Below, one piece after another: positions 15,224-23,577 of a stretch of DNA of 39,101 bases (position 1 is its first letter; each line of letters begins with the position of its first letter). Source of the stretch: Chitinilyticum litopenaei DSM 21440 (GTDB lineage: Bacteria; Pseudomonadota; Gammaproteobacteria; Burkholderiales; Chitinibacteraceae); contig NZ_KE386631.1 in the NCBI RefSeq assembly GCF_000428145.1, forward strand, positions 13,184 to 52,284. The letters run 5' to 3'. Position numbers and translations under genes: made by a program. The notes under the pieces were generated by a model. It worked only from the letters and a program-made list of their open reading frames with translations. It was not told the DNA's origin and searched no databases.

Positions 15224-16633
15224 ATGTCGACCGAATCCATTGTGAACGATACCCAGCATCTGGTGTTTGACCGGGATCTGATTGTCCGCTACGACGGCAA
15301 TGGCCCGCGTTACACCTCATACCCGACCGCCGACCGTTTTGGCGCCGGTTTTGGCGCGGAAGACTATCGCCGGGTGCTGGCGCAGCGCGCGCCGGGCTCA
15401 CTGGCCAAGCCGCTGTCATTATATTTCCATATCCCCTTTTGTAATACCGTCTGCTATTACTGCGCCTGCAACAAGGTCATTACCAAGGACAAAAGCCGCG
15501 CCGACCGCTATCTGGATTACCTGATCCGCGAGATCGGCCTGCAGGCCGGCCTGCTGCCGAAAAAGGGCCTGGTGCGGCAATTGCATTTTGGCGGCGGCAC
15601 GCCGACCTTTCTCAGCCACGAGCAGCTTGAGCGCTTGATGGCCGCGATCAATGCGCATTTCGACCTGCAGCCGGGCGGCGAGTTCTCCATCGAGATCGAT
15701 CCGCGCAAGGTGGGCATGGAGACCGTGCAACTGCTCGCGCGGCTGGGCTTCAACCGCATGAGCGTGGGCATCCAGGACTTCGATCCGGCGGTGCAGGAGG
15801 CGGTGAACCGCATCCAGAGTTACGACGAGACCCGTCTGGTGATCGAGGCCGCGCGCATGTATGGCTTCAAGTCGGTCAGCGTCGACCTGATCTATGGCCT
15901 GCCCAGGCAGACGCTGGCCAGTGTGGCCGCCACGCTGGAACAGGTAGTCCGCCTGCGGCCGGATCGCATCTCGCTTTACAACTACGCGCACCTGCCCGAG
16001 CGCTTCATGCCGCAGCGCCGCATCAATGCCGACGAGCTGCCGGCGCCGGAAATCAAGCTTGATATCCTGCAGATGGCGATCCAGCGGCTGGAGGAGGCCG
16101 GTTATGTCTTTATCGGCATGGATCACTTCGCCCTGCCCAGCGACGAGCTGACAATCGCCCAGCGGCGGGGCCGCCTGCATCGCAATTTCCAGGGCTATTC
16201 GACGCACGCCGACTGCGACCTGCTGGCCTTCGGCGTATCCGCCATCGGCAAGGTCGGCGCGAGTTACAACCAGAATGCCAAGGAGCTTGACGACTATTAC
16301 GCGCGGCTGGATGCCGGCGACCTGCCGGTGGTGCGGGGCATGCATCTGGGGCCGGATGACCTGCTGCGCCGCGCGGTGATCCAGGCGCTGATGTGCCAGT
16401 TCGAACTGTTTTACCAGCCTTTCGAGGTTGGTTACATGATCGATTTTCCCCGCTATTTCGAGGAAGAATTGCTGGCGTTGCAGCCCTTTGTCGCCGATGG
16501 CCTGGTGGAAATCAACGAGGAAGCCATCCGCGTGCTGCCGCGCGGGCGGCTGCTGGTGCGCTCGGTCGCCATGGTATTTGACCGCTATCTGCGCACGCGG
16601 CACACTCAGGCCCGCTATTCGAAGCTGATCTAG
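15224..16633 (+). CDS. hemN: Oxygen-independent coproporphyrinogen III oxidase
   Basis: A 469-aa radical-SAM enzyme that decarboxylates coproporphyrinogen III to protoporphyrinogen IX without oxygen. The 4Fe-4S motif is Cys73, Cys77 and Cys80 (PFCNTVCYYCAC), with Cys82 after it, as in E. coli HemN. The N-terminal YDGNGPRYTSYPTADRF, absent from HemW, and FGGGTPTFL confirm true HemN. Length is close to the usual 457. The start follows AGGA at about ten bases. It lies under the FNR box, fitting expression in anoxia. It ends TAG. It is not the paralogue of hemW at 21450, which does a different job. Confidence 0.96.
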   Translation: MSTESIVNDTQHLVFDRDLIVRYDGNGPRYTSYPTADRFGAGFGAEDYRRVLAQRAPGSLAKPLSLYFHIPFCNTVCYYCACNKVITKDKSRADRYLDYLIREIGLQAGLLPKKGLVRQLHFGGGTPTFLSHEQLERLMAAINAHFDLQPGGEFSIEIDPRKVGMETVQLLARLGFNRMSVGIQDFDPAVQEAVNRIQSYDETRLVIEAARMYGFKSVSVDLIYGLPRQTLASVAATLEQVVRLRPDRISLYNYAHLPERFMPQRRINADELPAPEIKLDILQMAIQRLEEAGYVFIGMDHFALPSDELTIAQRRGRLHRNFQGYSTHADCDLLAFGVSAIGKVGASYNQNAKELDDYYARLDAGDLPVVRGMHLGPDDLLRRAVIQALMCQFELFYQPFEVGYMIDFPRYFEEELLALQPFVADGLVEINEEAIRVLPRGRLLVRSVAMVFDRYLRTRHTQARYSKLI

Positions 16634-16635
16634 AT

Positions 16636-16762
16636 GTGAGGAGCGAGGGGTGAGGAGTGAGGTGGCTAGGGTGAATTGCCTGCTGTGGCAAGAGTTGGAT
16701 GCCTGGCCCTTGTGCCGCGCTCACCGGCAAGCCTTTCGCCCTCTAACACTCACTCCTCGCTC
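16636..16762. repeat. GAGGAGTGAGG inverted repeat remnant
   Basis: GTGAGGAGCGAGGGGTGAGG (16636-16655) followed by AGTGAGG, and the inverted CACTCACTCCTCGCTC (16747-16762), flank about 85 bp without a gene just before the next start. It appears to be a small non-autonomous repeat. Confidence 0.45.
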
Positions 16763-16774
16763 CGCACGCCCAGC

Positions 16775-17434
16775 ATGCCCGAGCTGAACATCCTTGCCCT
16801 GTTTCTGGCGGGTCTCCTCGGGGGCGGGCATTGCCTGGGCATGTGCGGCGGCGTGGTCGCGGCCTTCAGCATCAAGCTGCCGCCGGGGCCGCGCTGGCCA
16901 CATCAGCTGGCGTTCAACCTGGGGCGGATTTCCGGATATACCCTGATAGGGATGATTCTGGGGGCAATGGCCTCGTTTGCTTCCATCGGTATACTCCAGG
17001 AAATCAAGCTGGTTCTCTATGTGCTGGCCAATCTGCTGCTGGTGCTGATGGGCGCCTACGTTGCCGGCTGGAACCGCTGGCTGCTGAAGCTCGAAGCGCT
17101 GGGCGCTCCCGTGTGGCGGCACATCCAGCCGCTGCTGCGCACCCTGTTGCCGGTGCGGCATGTCGGGCAAAGCCTGGCGGTGGGCCTGCTGTGGGGCTGG
17201 ATGCCCTGCGGTCTGGTCTATACCGCCAGCCTCTCCGCGCTGGCGAGCGCCAGCCCCTGGCAGGGGGCCGGCATCATGCTGGCCTTTGGCCTGGGAACGC
17301 TGCCCAATCTGCTGCTCATCGGCAGCGCCAGCGGCTGGCTGCTGGCCACGCTGCGCCGGCCGCTGTTCCGCCAGCTGGCCGGTGGCGCGCTGATGCTGCT
17401 GGGCCTGTGGCGGCTGCTGGCGCCGCTGTTCTGA
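16775..17434 (+). CDS. Sulfite exporter TauE/SafE-like (DsbD_2) membrane protein
   Basis: A 219-aa polytopic membrane protein with about six hydrophobic segments. The first helix carries GGGHCLGMCGG (His19, Cys20, Met23, Cys24), the mark of the COG2836 group. These proteins are often found with fnr and cbb3 oxidase or copper genes and are thought to act in metal or redox transport. A second GLLWGWMPCGLVY motif (about 140-150) is also typical. The start 16775 was chosen because homology begins at MPELN; the frame is open further upstream but there is repeat sequence there. It follows hemN by about 140 bp. Substrate unknown. Confidence 0.83.
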   Translation: MPELNILALFLAGLLGGGHCLGMCGGVVAAFSIKLPPGPRWPHQLAFNLGRISGYTLIGMILGAMASFASIGILQEIKLVLYVLANLLLVLMGAYVAGWNRWLLKLEALGAPVWRHIQPLLRTLLPVRHVGQSLAVGLLWGWMPCGLVYTASLSALASASPWQGAGIMLAFGLGTLPNLLLIGSASGWLLATLRRPLFRQLAGGALMLLGLWRLLAPLF

Positions 17435-17560
17435 TCCTTGCCAGTCTCGCGGGCGCATCCGCCCTCCATCATTTCTCCACACCGCCTCCATCGTCTTTCC
17501 ATCGGTCCAGTCCATGCTCGCGGCATTGCGTGCCTATCGCCGCGCCTGCACGAGAGCCCC

Positions 17561-18358
17561 ATGCCCTGGACCTTTGCCCATCCCGCCGCCGTATTGCCCC
17601 TTTACCGGCTGGCCGGCGGCTGCCTGCCCCTGCCGGCGCTGATCGCCGGTAGCCTGGCGCCGGATGCCGGCTATTACATCGGCCAGTTCGCGCTGGCGCG
17701 ACAGGCGCATTCCTGGTCTGGCCTGTTGTGTTTTGCTGTGCCGGCGGCGCTGCTGATTCTGCAGCTGTTGCGCGTCCTGGCGCGCGATGGCTTGTTGCTG
17801 CTGCCTGCGGGGAGCCGGCTCGTGCTCGACCGGGCGCTGGTCTTGCCGGGCGGCTGGCGCGCCTTGCTGAGCGCGCGGGTCTTGCTGGCCTGTGCACTGG
17901 GCGCGGCCACCCATCTGCTTTGGGACATGGCGACGCATCGCTATGGCGGGCTGGTGCTGTACTGGCCCTGGCTGGCCGACAGGCTGCCGCTGTGGCCGGG
18001 GCTGAGCATTCCGGTATTCAAGCTGCTGCAATACGGCAGCAGCGTGCTGGGCGTGCTGTTGCTGTACCGGGCGTTTGTGCGGGAATGCGGGCGTTACGCG
18101 CGGGGCTGTCCGGATGAGTGCGGCCTTTCTGCCGGACAGAGCAGACGTGTCATGCTGGTGTTGCTGGCCATCTCCGGCCTCGTCGCCGTGCCGCTGGCCT
18201 ACCGGACACTGGGCGCTGCACCCTTCGATCTGCAGCTGCTGCAAGTCTGGGTGGTGCGCAGCATCGTGCTGGCCACGGTAGTGCTGCTGCTGGGCAGCCT
18301 GCTCGCCGGGCGTATCGTGCGCGGCAGCGGAGCACTGCCGGCCAGCGTGTCAGGCTGA
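17561..18358 (+). CDS. DUF4184 family membrane protein
   Basis: A 265-aa protein opening MPWTFAHPAAVLPLYRL, the hallmark of DUF4184, followed by IAGSLAPDAGYY, THLLWDMATH and several membrane helices. Conserved His and Asp residues in FAHP, APD and LWDMATH suggest a membrane metal-dependent hydrolase, as proposed for this family, but no reaction is known. The start at 17561 matches the family N-terminus. The 126 bp between the previous gene and this start hold nothing clear. It is followed after 49 bp by the convergent 90-aa gene. Confidence 0.82.
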   Translation: MPWTFAHPAAVLPLYRLAGGCLPLPALIAGSLAPDAGYYIGQFALARQAHSWSGLLCFAVPAALLILQLLRVLARDGLLLLPAGSRLVLDRALVLPGGWRALLSARVLLACALGAATHLLWDMATHRYGGLVLYWPWLADRLPLWPGLSIPVFKLLQYGSSVLGVLLLYRAFVRECGRYARGCPDECGLSAGQSRRVMLVLLAISGLVAVPLAYRTLGAAPFDLQLLQVWVVRSIVLATVVLLLGSLLAGRIVRGSGALPASVSG

Positions 18359-18407
18359 CCGGCAGGCTTGCGGTGTGGCTGGGTTGGCTCTGCTTCAGCC
18401 CGTTTGC

Positions 18408-18680
18408 TCAGGCCTGCTTGTCCGGAAATTCCGACTCTAGATAATCCAGGCCTTCCAGCAAATCGGGCAGGGATTTCAGGATGTGCGCCAGGCCGGCAAT
18501 GGTGACGCCCAGCGAGGCGTTGATATCGTTCAGATTGATACCGTCGCTGAAGCCGAGCAGCACCTCGTCACCAGAGCAGGCCAGCAGCACGATGCCCACG
18601 GTGATGTTGAGGTAGCGGTTGCCGACAACTTGCCGGAGTGCGCCGGCAAGTTGTGCGCGCAGGGGCGGGCGGGGGGTCAT
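18408..18680 (-). CDS. Small protein coupled to the patatin-like gene
   Basis: A 90-aa protein that I do not recognise. It has a basic N-terminus, a hydrophobic stretch YLNITVGIVLLAC (about 23-35) that may be a membrane segment, and a helical, acidic C-terminus. Its ATG overlaps the patatin stop as ATGA, so translation is probably coupled. This coupling and the neat length are the main evidence that it is real. With the patatin gene broken upstream, its expression may depend on translation past the amber codon. Confidence 0.6.
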   Translation of the reverse strand: MTPRPPLRAQLAGALRQVVGNRYLNITVGIVLLACSGDEVLLGFSDGINLNDINASLGVTIAGLAHILKSLPDLLEGLDYLESEFPDKQA

Positions 18681-19804
18681 GCCGGATTGCTGCTGCTGAT
18701 CCGCTCGCCGCGTACCGTATGCACGCTGCTGCCCATATGCGCCGGGCGGGCGTGGCTGGCCCAGGGCTTGGCCTTGAGTACCCGCTGCATGTCGGCATAG
18801 CCGGCGGCGCTGCGCTCGAGAATCGACGAGCGCGAGAATTCGGCATCGGAGTCCGAAATCTGGTCGGCGGCCGGCTGGTAGATCAGGTGCACGATGTCGT
18901 AAGTCGCTTCGCCATTGTGGCTGTCCAGCAGCAGATCGTCGCTGACCGCGCTGACGTCGGCCTTGTTCTGGCGCGTCACGTGATGCAGGGCGCGGCGGTG
19001 ATTGTGCAGGCTGGCCAGCTTGTCGATATGGTGGCTGGTGCGGCTGGCATACTGGATCTGCTTTTGTCGCCAGCTCACTTCATCCATATTGCGCGGCGCC
19101 TTGCCGTGCGCATCCCACAGATCGATCATGAAGACCAGCGTGTGGCCATCCTCGTCGCCTTCGTAAATGGCATCCAGCGGCGTGTTCGACACGCAGCCGC
19201 CATCCCAGTACAGCTCGCCCTCCACCTCGGTGGCGGGAAAGCCTGGCGGCAGCGAGCCGCTGGCGAGCACATGCTCGGGGCCGATTTGCTGCTGCTGGTT
19301 GTCGAAGAACACCAGGTCGCCGGTGGTGACCCGCGTTGCGCCCAGCGAGAGGCGAACGGATTTGCTGTTGATCAGCTGGAAATCCGCCAGTCTTTGCAGG
19401 GTGTCGAGCATCGGCGCGGTATTGCAGTAGCTGGCTTGCTCGGTCGGCATGTCTTTCAGCAGCAGCGGGCTGGGAAAGCGCGGTTGCCAGAAATTGGGCT
19501 GGCCGAAGGTGACCGCGCTCATGAAGCTGAGCTTGTTGTACATGCGGCGCAGGTCGCCGCTGAGCAGCTCGCCGCTCAGATCCGGACGGGAGATTTCTTC
19601 CCACAGGGTTTCCAGCTGCTGCAGGCGCTACGCCGGCGCCGTTCCTGCCAGAATGCAGGAATTGATGGCGCCGATGGAAATGCCCGCGAACCAGTCCGGC
19701 TCGAGGCCGGCCTCGTGCAGGGCCTTGTAGGCGCCGATATGGTAGGCGCCCAGCGCGCCGCCGCCCTGCAAGATCAATGCGATGCGTGGTTTCTTGCTGC
19801 TCAT
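18677..19804 (-). pseudogene. Patatin-like phospholipase (DUF3734 type), split by an in-frame amber codon
   Basis: A single frame encodes a patatin-family lipase: oxyanion loop QGGGALGAYHIG (about 13-24), nucleophile Ser43 in GISIG, and the DGG motif with the catalytic Asp (YWDGGCVSNTP), followed by a DUF3734-like C-terminal region. Codon 59 (19630-19628) is TAG, between GTAPA and RLQQLETLWEE. Homologues of this type usually have an acidic or Gln residue there. No other lesion is visible over about 315 further codons. Start 19804 has GGGAG upstream. The protein would hydrolyse acyl esters. As it stands it makes a 58-residue stub unless the amber codon is read through. It is the second such lesion in the window. 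Confidence 0.82.
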
Positions 19805-19968
19805 TGCAAACTCCCGGGGTGAGGTAATGACAGTTGTCCTCATCCTGAATAGACGGCATTGCGCGGATAGCAAGATTTATTTGCTGCGATGCAGCAAATT
19901 CTTTTTGCAGCGCAGCATGTTGTTGGAAGCTGGCGAGGCGCTGGCCGTGCCCGCCGCGTGCTGCTAGC

Positions 19969-20985
19969 TCAGCCCGAGTGCGCCAGCGGAAGCGCCATGC
20001 CCGAGAGCTCGGCCGGCACGCGCGGCATGAAGGCGCCGCTGCCGAGAATGTTGGCCGCCAGCCACAGGGCAACCAGCGCATACAGGATGCGCGGCAGCCA
20101 GGCTGCGACTTCGCTGGCGGTGTGCGCCAGCTCCTCGTCAAGCTGCCTGGCCAGGCGCAGCAGCATGGCGGCCAGCTCGCCGCTGGATTCGCCGGTATTC
20201 ACCAGCGCCAGTACGCGTTCATCGCCGAGCCAGCTTGCCTTTGCCAGCGCCTGGGTCAGTGTTGCGCCATTTTTCAGGGCTGGCAGCAGGCGCCCGGCCT
20301 GCCGGCGCAGGCTCGCCGGGCCGATGCTGTCCACCGCGAGCGGGATGGCATCGAAGAGCGGCATGCCCGCCTCGGCCAGCAGGCCCAGGCTGGCGAGAAA
20401 ATTGCGCTGCGCCTGGCGCACCATCCAGCGCCCCAGCAGCGGCAGGCCGAGCAGGGCATCCGCCAGTCCGCCACCGGGGGCATTCTGCGCTTGCCGCCAC
20501 AGCCAGCGCAGGCCGGCGACCAGCCCGCCCAGCAGCAGCAAGGGTCCGATAATGCCCAGCACATAGCCGCCGACGCCGGTGCGCCCGGCGGCGACATCGG
20601 GAATCGGCGCCAGCAGCAGGCCCAGCACTACCAGCAGCGCCGGCAGTGCCAGCCGCGCCTTCACCTGGCCGAGCAGGCGCGCCTGCAAGGCATAGTGTTC
20701 ACCCAGTTGCCGGTAGGTTGCCGCCGGGCTGCCGCCCGCGCAGGCCGCGCCGACCAGCTCGGCCTCCAGCGGCGTGAACAGCCGGCTCTGCCGTCCCGCC
20801 TGCCCTAGCGGCTGCCCGCGTGCGACGGCCAGCCGCATGCGCTCCAGCCGCTCGGCAAAGGGTTTGGGCAGGCGCAGACTCGCCAGCGCCCTGTCCGTCG
20901 GCAGGCCGGCAGTTTCCAGGGCGGCCAGCTGGCTGAAGAGTTCCGCACGCAGGGCGAGGGGAAGCGGTGGGGCGGATGCAGGCAT
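19969..20985 (-). CDS. Type II secretion/type IV pilus GspF/PilC-like membrane protein
   Basis: A 338-aa protein with two T2SSF domains (about 10-130 and 185-310), each a helical cytoplasmic bundle followed by a membrane segment (LALPALLVVLGLLLAPIP, GIIGPLLLLGGLVAGL, and a C-terminal WLPRILYALVALWLAANIL). The GESSGELAAMLLRLA motif is diagnostic of GspF/PilC. These proteins are the inner-membrane platform of secretion or pilus machines. It stands alone here: no GspE ATPase, pilin or secretin is near. It may serve a system encoded elsewhere or be a remnant. The upstream region 20986-21229 shows no gene. Confidence 0.82.
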   Translation of the reverse strand: MPASAPPLPLALRAELFSQLAALETAGLPTDRALASLRLPKPFAERLERMRLAVARGQPLGQAGRQSRLFTPLEAELVGAACAGGSPAATYRQLGEHYALQARLLGQVKARLALPALLVVLGLLLAPIPDVAAGRTGVGGYVLGIIGPLLLLGGLVAGLRWLWRQAQNAPGGGLADALLGLPLLGRWMVRQAQRNFLASLGLLAEAGMPLFDAIPLAVDSIGPASLRRQAGRLLPALKNGATLTQALAKASWLGDERVLALVNTGESSGELAAMLLRLARQLDEELAHTASEVAAWLPRILYALVALWLAANILGSGAFMPRVPAELSGMALPLAHSG

Positions 20986-21229
20986 GGCGACATGGCGGAT
21001 AGTGGCTGGTGCTGCAGTATGGCCAAGCAGGCGGGAAGTGGCGAGTCGCAGGTAGAAGCCGGGCTTGTCACGCGCAATTGCCGGGATTTTGCTTTGCTCG
21101 ATTTGTCCCTGTTTGACCCCTGGGCGGCGTCAGGACAGTAACTTGCTGCTGGGCATGCCGCAGGCGGAGCCGGCTTCGCTGGGGGCGGGTTTGGGCGGTA
21201 GAGTCTTGCCGGTCGGGAAGAGCCAAAGC

Positions 21230-21261
21230 AAAAAGGCCAGCAATTGCTTGCTGGCCTTTTT
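21230..21261 (-). terminator. Terminator after tRNA-Thr
   Basis: Perfect 14-bp stem AAAAAGGCCAGCAA (21230-21243) with its inverted copy (21248-21261) around TTGC, ending in a T run on either strand. It lies just downstream of tRNA-Thr on the minus strand. Confidence 0.85.
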
Positions 21262-21269
21262 GACTGTCT

Positions 21270-21345
21270 TGGTGCCGACGGCAGGAATCGAACTCGCGAC
21301 CCCCTGATTACAAGTCAGGTGCTCTACCAACTGAGCTACATCGGC
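21270..21345 (-). tRNA. tRNA-Thr (anticodon TGT)
   Basis: A complete 76-nt cloverleaf with encoded CCA. Acceptor GCCGATG pairs with CGTCGGC, the D loop has AGCTCAGTTGGTAGAGC, the anticodon stem is CCTGA/TCAGG with loop CTTGTAA, and the T arm has GTTCGATTC. Confidence 0.97.
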
Positions 21346-21357
21346 TAAGAGGTGCGC

Positions 21358-21386
21358 ACTATAGCAATCTCGACCGGATGGTGCAA
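21358..21386 (-). promoter_or_regulatory. Promoter of tRNA-Thr
   Basis: On the minus strand TTGCAC (21386-21381) and TATAGT (21363-21358) are separated by 17 bp, which would start transcription about six bases before the mature tRNA. Confidence 0.75.
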
Positions 21387-21449
21387 GCGCTTTGGCCATG
21401 CTGGCAGGGGGCGTTTTCCGGTAATTTCAATAAGCGTTTGATCTGTCAG

Positions 21450-22646
21450 CTATTTCAGAAAGCGTTCCAGCAGCGTGTTCAGAAAGCGCCGGCCGGTGGC
21501 GCTGGGCGCGAGCCAGTTGCCGTTGCGCTCGAGCAGGCCGTCCCGGATGCCGCGCTCGATTTCGGGCAGCACGCTGGCGAGCGGCTGGCCGGTGCGTTCC
21601 TCGAAAATGGCGAGGTCGAAGCCGCCGGTCAACCGCAGTGCGTTGAGCATGAACTCGAAGGGCAACTGCTCGATACCTACCACCTCTTCGCTTTGCAGCG
21701 TAGAGCCTGCCTGGCTTTGCGCCAGATACTCACCGGGTTGCTTGTAGCGCAGCTGGCGGACGATCCTGTCGGGGAAGCTGATCTTGGCGTGCGCGCCGGC
21801 GCCCAGCCCCAGGTAGTCGCCGAAGGTCCAGTAATTCAGGTTGTGAAACGCGCGACGTCCTGGCCGGGCAAACGCGCTGGTTTCGTAATGCTCGAAGCCA
21901 GCGGCGGCGAGTCTGGCCTCGATGGCGTCCTGCATGTCGGCGGCGAGGTCGTCGTCGGGCAGCGCCGGCGGGTAGCGGTGGAACAGGGTATTGGGTTCCA
22001 GCGTCAGGTGGTAGGCCGACAGGTGCGTCGGCCCGCAGGCAAGCGCCGTGTCGATGTCGGCCAGCGCTTCGTCCAGCGTCTGCTCGGGCAGCGCGTACAT
22101 GATGTCGAGGTTGAAATTGTCGAAGTGCTGGCGGGCGATCCCGATGGCGGCGAGCGCCTCGTCGCGGCCGTGGATGCGCCCCAGCGCCTTCAGTTTCGCA
22201 TCGTCGAAGCTCTGGATGCCGATCGAGAGCCGGTTGACGCCAGCGTCGCGGTAGCCGGCGAACTTCTCGGCTTCAAAGGTGCCGGGGTTCGCTTCCAGCG
22301 TGATTTCGGCATCGGGAAGCAGCTTAACGCGCGCGCGTATGCCTTCGAGCAGCGTGTTGATGGCGGCGGCCGAAAAGAGGCTGGGCGTGCCGCCGCCCAT
22401 GAAAATCGAGACGACAGGCCGGCCCCAGATCAGCGGCAGACAGGATTCCAGGTCGGTCAGCAGCGCGGCGATGTACTGCTGTTCCGGCAATCCGTCTTTT
22501 TGTGCGTGCGAGTTGAAATCGCAATACGGGCATTTCTTCACGCACCACGGAAAGTGGATGTACAGCGCCAGCGGCGGCAGGGCGGTGAGTTGCAGGCTGC
22601 CGGCGGGCCGGGCGCGGCGGATGCTGGATAGCGGGATGGTGTGCAT
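21450..22646 (-). CDS. hemW: Radical-SAM haem chaperone HemW
   Basis: A 398-aa HemN-like protein. The SAM cluster motif is Cys35, Cys39 and Cys42 in PWCVKKCPYCDFNSH; the CDFNSH form and the missing N-terminal YTSYPT block separate HemW from HemN. It also has FMGGGTPSLF and NLDIMYALPEQT. HemW binds haem and inserts it into respiratory enzymes; it is not a coproporphyrinogen oxidase. Many databases misname it. Length is usual. The start at 22646 was chosen because homology begins there. It lies downstream of rnk, with a terminator between, so it probably has its own promoter. Confidence 0.93.
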   Translation of the reverse strand: MHTIPLSSIRRARPAGSLQLTALPPLALYIHFPWCVKKCPYCDFNSHAQKDGLPEQQYIAALLTDLESCLPLIWGRPVVSIFMGGGTPSLFSAAAINTLLEGIRARVKLLPDAEITLEANPGTFEAEKFAGYRDAGVNRLSIGIQSFDDAKLKALGRIHGRDEALAAIGIARQHFDNFNLDIMYALPEQTLDEALADIDTALACGPTHLSAYHLTLEPNTLFHRYPPALPDDDLAADMQDAIEARLAAAGFEHYETSAFARPGRRAFHNLNYWTFGDYLGLGAGAHAKISFPDRIVRQLRYKQPGEYLAQSQAGSTLQSEEVVGIEQLPFEFMLNALRLTGGFDLAIFEERTGQPLASVLPEIERGIRDGLLERNGNWLAPSATGRRFLNTLLERFLK

Positions 22647-22682
22647 GGCGGGAGGCGGGTGGTGGCAGCCGCGCATTATCGC

Positions 22683-22711
22683 AAAAAAAACAACCCGCCA
22701 TGTGGCGGGCC
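22683..22711 (-). terminator. Terminator after rnk
   Basis: CCCGCCA (22694-22700) and TGGCGGG (22703-22709) form a short GC stem, followed on the minus strand by TTGTTTTTTTT. Confidence 0.88.
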
Positions 22712-22720
22712 GTTTGCCGG

Positions 22721-23134
22721 TTACAGGCGCAGGAAACCTTCGCGCTCCGGCTGCCAGGTGACTTCCTTCAGGCGCACGGTGACCTGGCGGCCACCCGGCG
22801 CCGGCCAGGTAATTTCCTGACCGACCGCCAGCCCCAGCAGCGCACTGCCGATGGGGGCGGTGATCGATACCTTGCCGGGGCTGCCGTCCAGTTCGTCCGG
22901 ATAGCACAGCGTCAGCTCGAACTCCTTGCCGCCGGGCTGCATGACGAAGCGCGCGGTCGAGCGCATCGTCACCACGTCGGGCGGCATGTCCTGCGGCTCG
23001 CGCACGGCCGCGCGGCCCAGCTCCGTTTCGAGTGCCTCGGCTTCGGCAAAGGCGCTGGCGGGCAGGCGCTCCAGCAGCGCGTACAGGCGGGCGCTGTCGA
23101 GACTCGATACGGTGATGGGCGGCAGAGTGGTCAT
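22721..23134 (-). CDS. rnk: Regulator of nucleoside diphosphate kinase (GreA/GreB-like)
   Basis: A 137-aa protein with a short N-terminal coiled coil (about 1-48: ARLYALLERLPASAFAEAEA) and a C-terminal FKBP-like GreA/B domain (about 52-135: VVTMRSTARF, LCYPDELDG, SITAPIGSALLGLAVGQEI). That is the Rnk layout, which binds RNA polymerase near the secondary channel but lacks the long cleavage-promoting coiled coil of GreA. The start 23134 (MTTLPPITVSS) fits Rnk. It is bracketed by two terminators, so it is a single-gene transcript. Confidence 0.92.
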   Translation of the reverse strand: MTTLPPITVSSLDSARLYALLERLPASAFAEAEALETELGRAAVREPQDMPPDVVTMRSTARFVMQPGGKEFELTLCYPDELDGSPGKVSITAPIGSALLGLAVGQEITWPAPGGRQVTVRLKEVTWQPEREGFLRL

Positions 23135-23159
23135 GGCGTGCTCCAACAAACAGGGCCAA

Positions 23160-23192
23160 AGAAAACAGGCCAGCATGGCTGCTGGCCTGTGA
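23160..23192 (-). terminator. Terminator after the 76-aa gene operon
   Basis: ACAGGCCAGCA (23165-23175) and TGCTGGCCTGT (23180-23190) form an 11-bp stem with loop TGGC, followed on the minus strand by TTTCTTT. It would end the dusA to 76-aa operon before rnk. About 155 bp between it and the 76-aa stop show no gene. Confidence 0.78.
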
Positions 23193-23346
23193 AGGTTGAC
23201 TGGTTTAGACAAGCGGGCGCGGATTTGGTTCGCGCCCTGGACCTGTTCGTCCGTTCTGCCCTTGGGTATGTGCTTGCAGCCTTTGCAGTTGTTTGGTTGT
23301 GGCAGGACAGGCGCTTGGGTATCTTTGCTGTGCCCACCGTGTACGA

Positions 23347-23577
23347 TCAGCGCGCGTCCCAGGGGTCGTACAGCGCGTCGACGAGCTTGTGCAGCACGTC
23401 CTTCATCTGCTGCGGGGTGACTTCCATCAAGAGGCCGTCTTCATAGGCGTCCTGCAGCATCTGGCTCAGCTCGTCCAGATTCTCGTTCATCACCTTGACC
23501 TTCTCGGTGCATGACACCACCGTGCCGTCGGCACGCGTCCAGATCGCGTAGCGTGCTTCGTTGCCGCAGGCGCTCAT
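23347..23577 (-). CDS. Small conserved-looking protein after rdgB
   Basis: A 76-aa acidic protein. It has two cysteines in the first 25 residues (MSACGNEARYAIWTRADGTVVSC), then a helical acidic region (LDELSQMLQDAYEDGLL). I do not recognise a named domain. Its ATG overlaps the rdgB stop as ATGA, so it is the last coupled gene of the dusA operon. No signal peptide, so probably cytoplasmic. The coupling and a terminator downstream support it as a gene. Confidence 0.72.
   Translation of the reverse strand: MSACGNEARYAIWTRADGTVVSCTEKVKVMNENLDELSQMLQDAYEDGLLMEVTPQQMKDVLHKLVDALYDPWDAR

Noticed and set aside
10700..19630. Global recoding of TAG
   Set aside because: TAG ends several intact genes at their normal length (hemN, hemW, glycerate kinase, yqhD), so it works as a stop codon. 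Only local readthrough remains possible.
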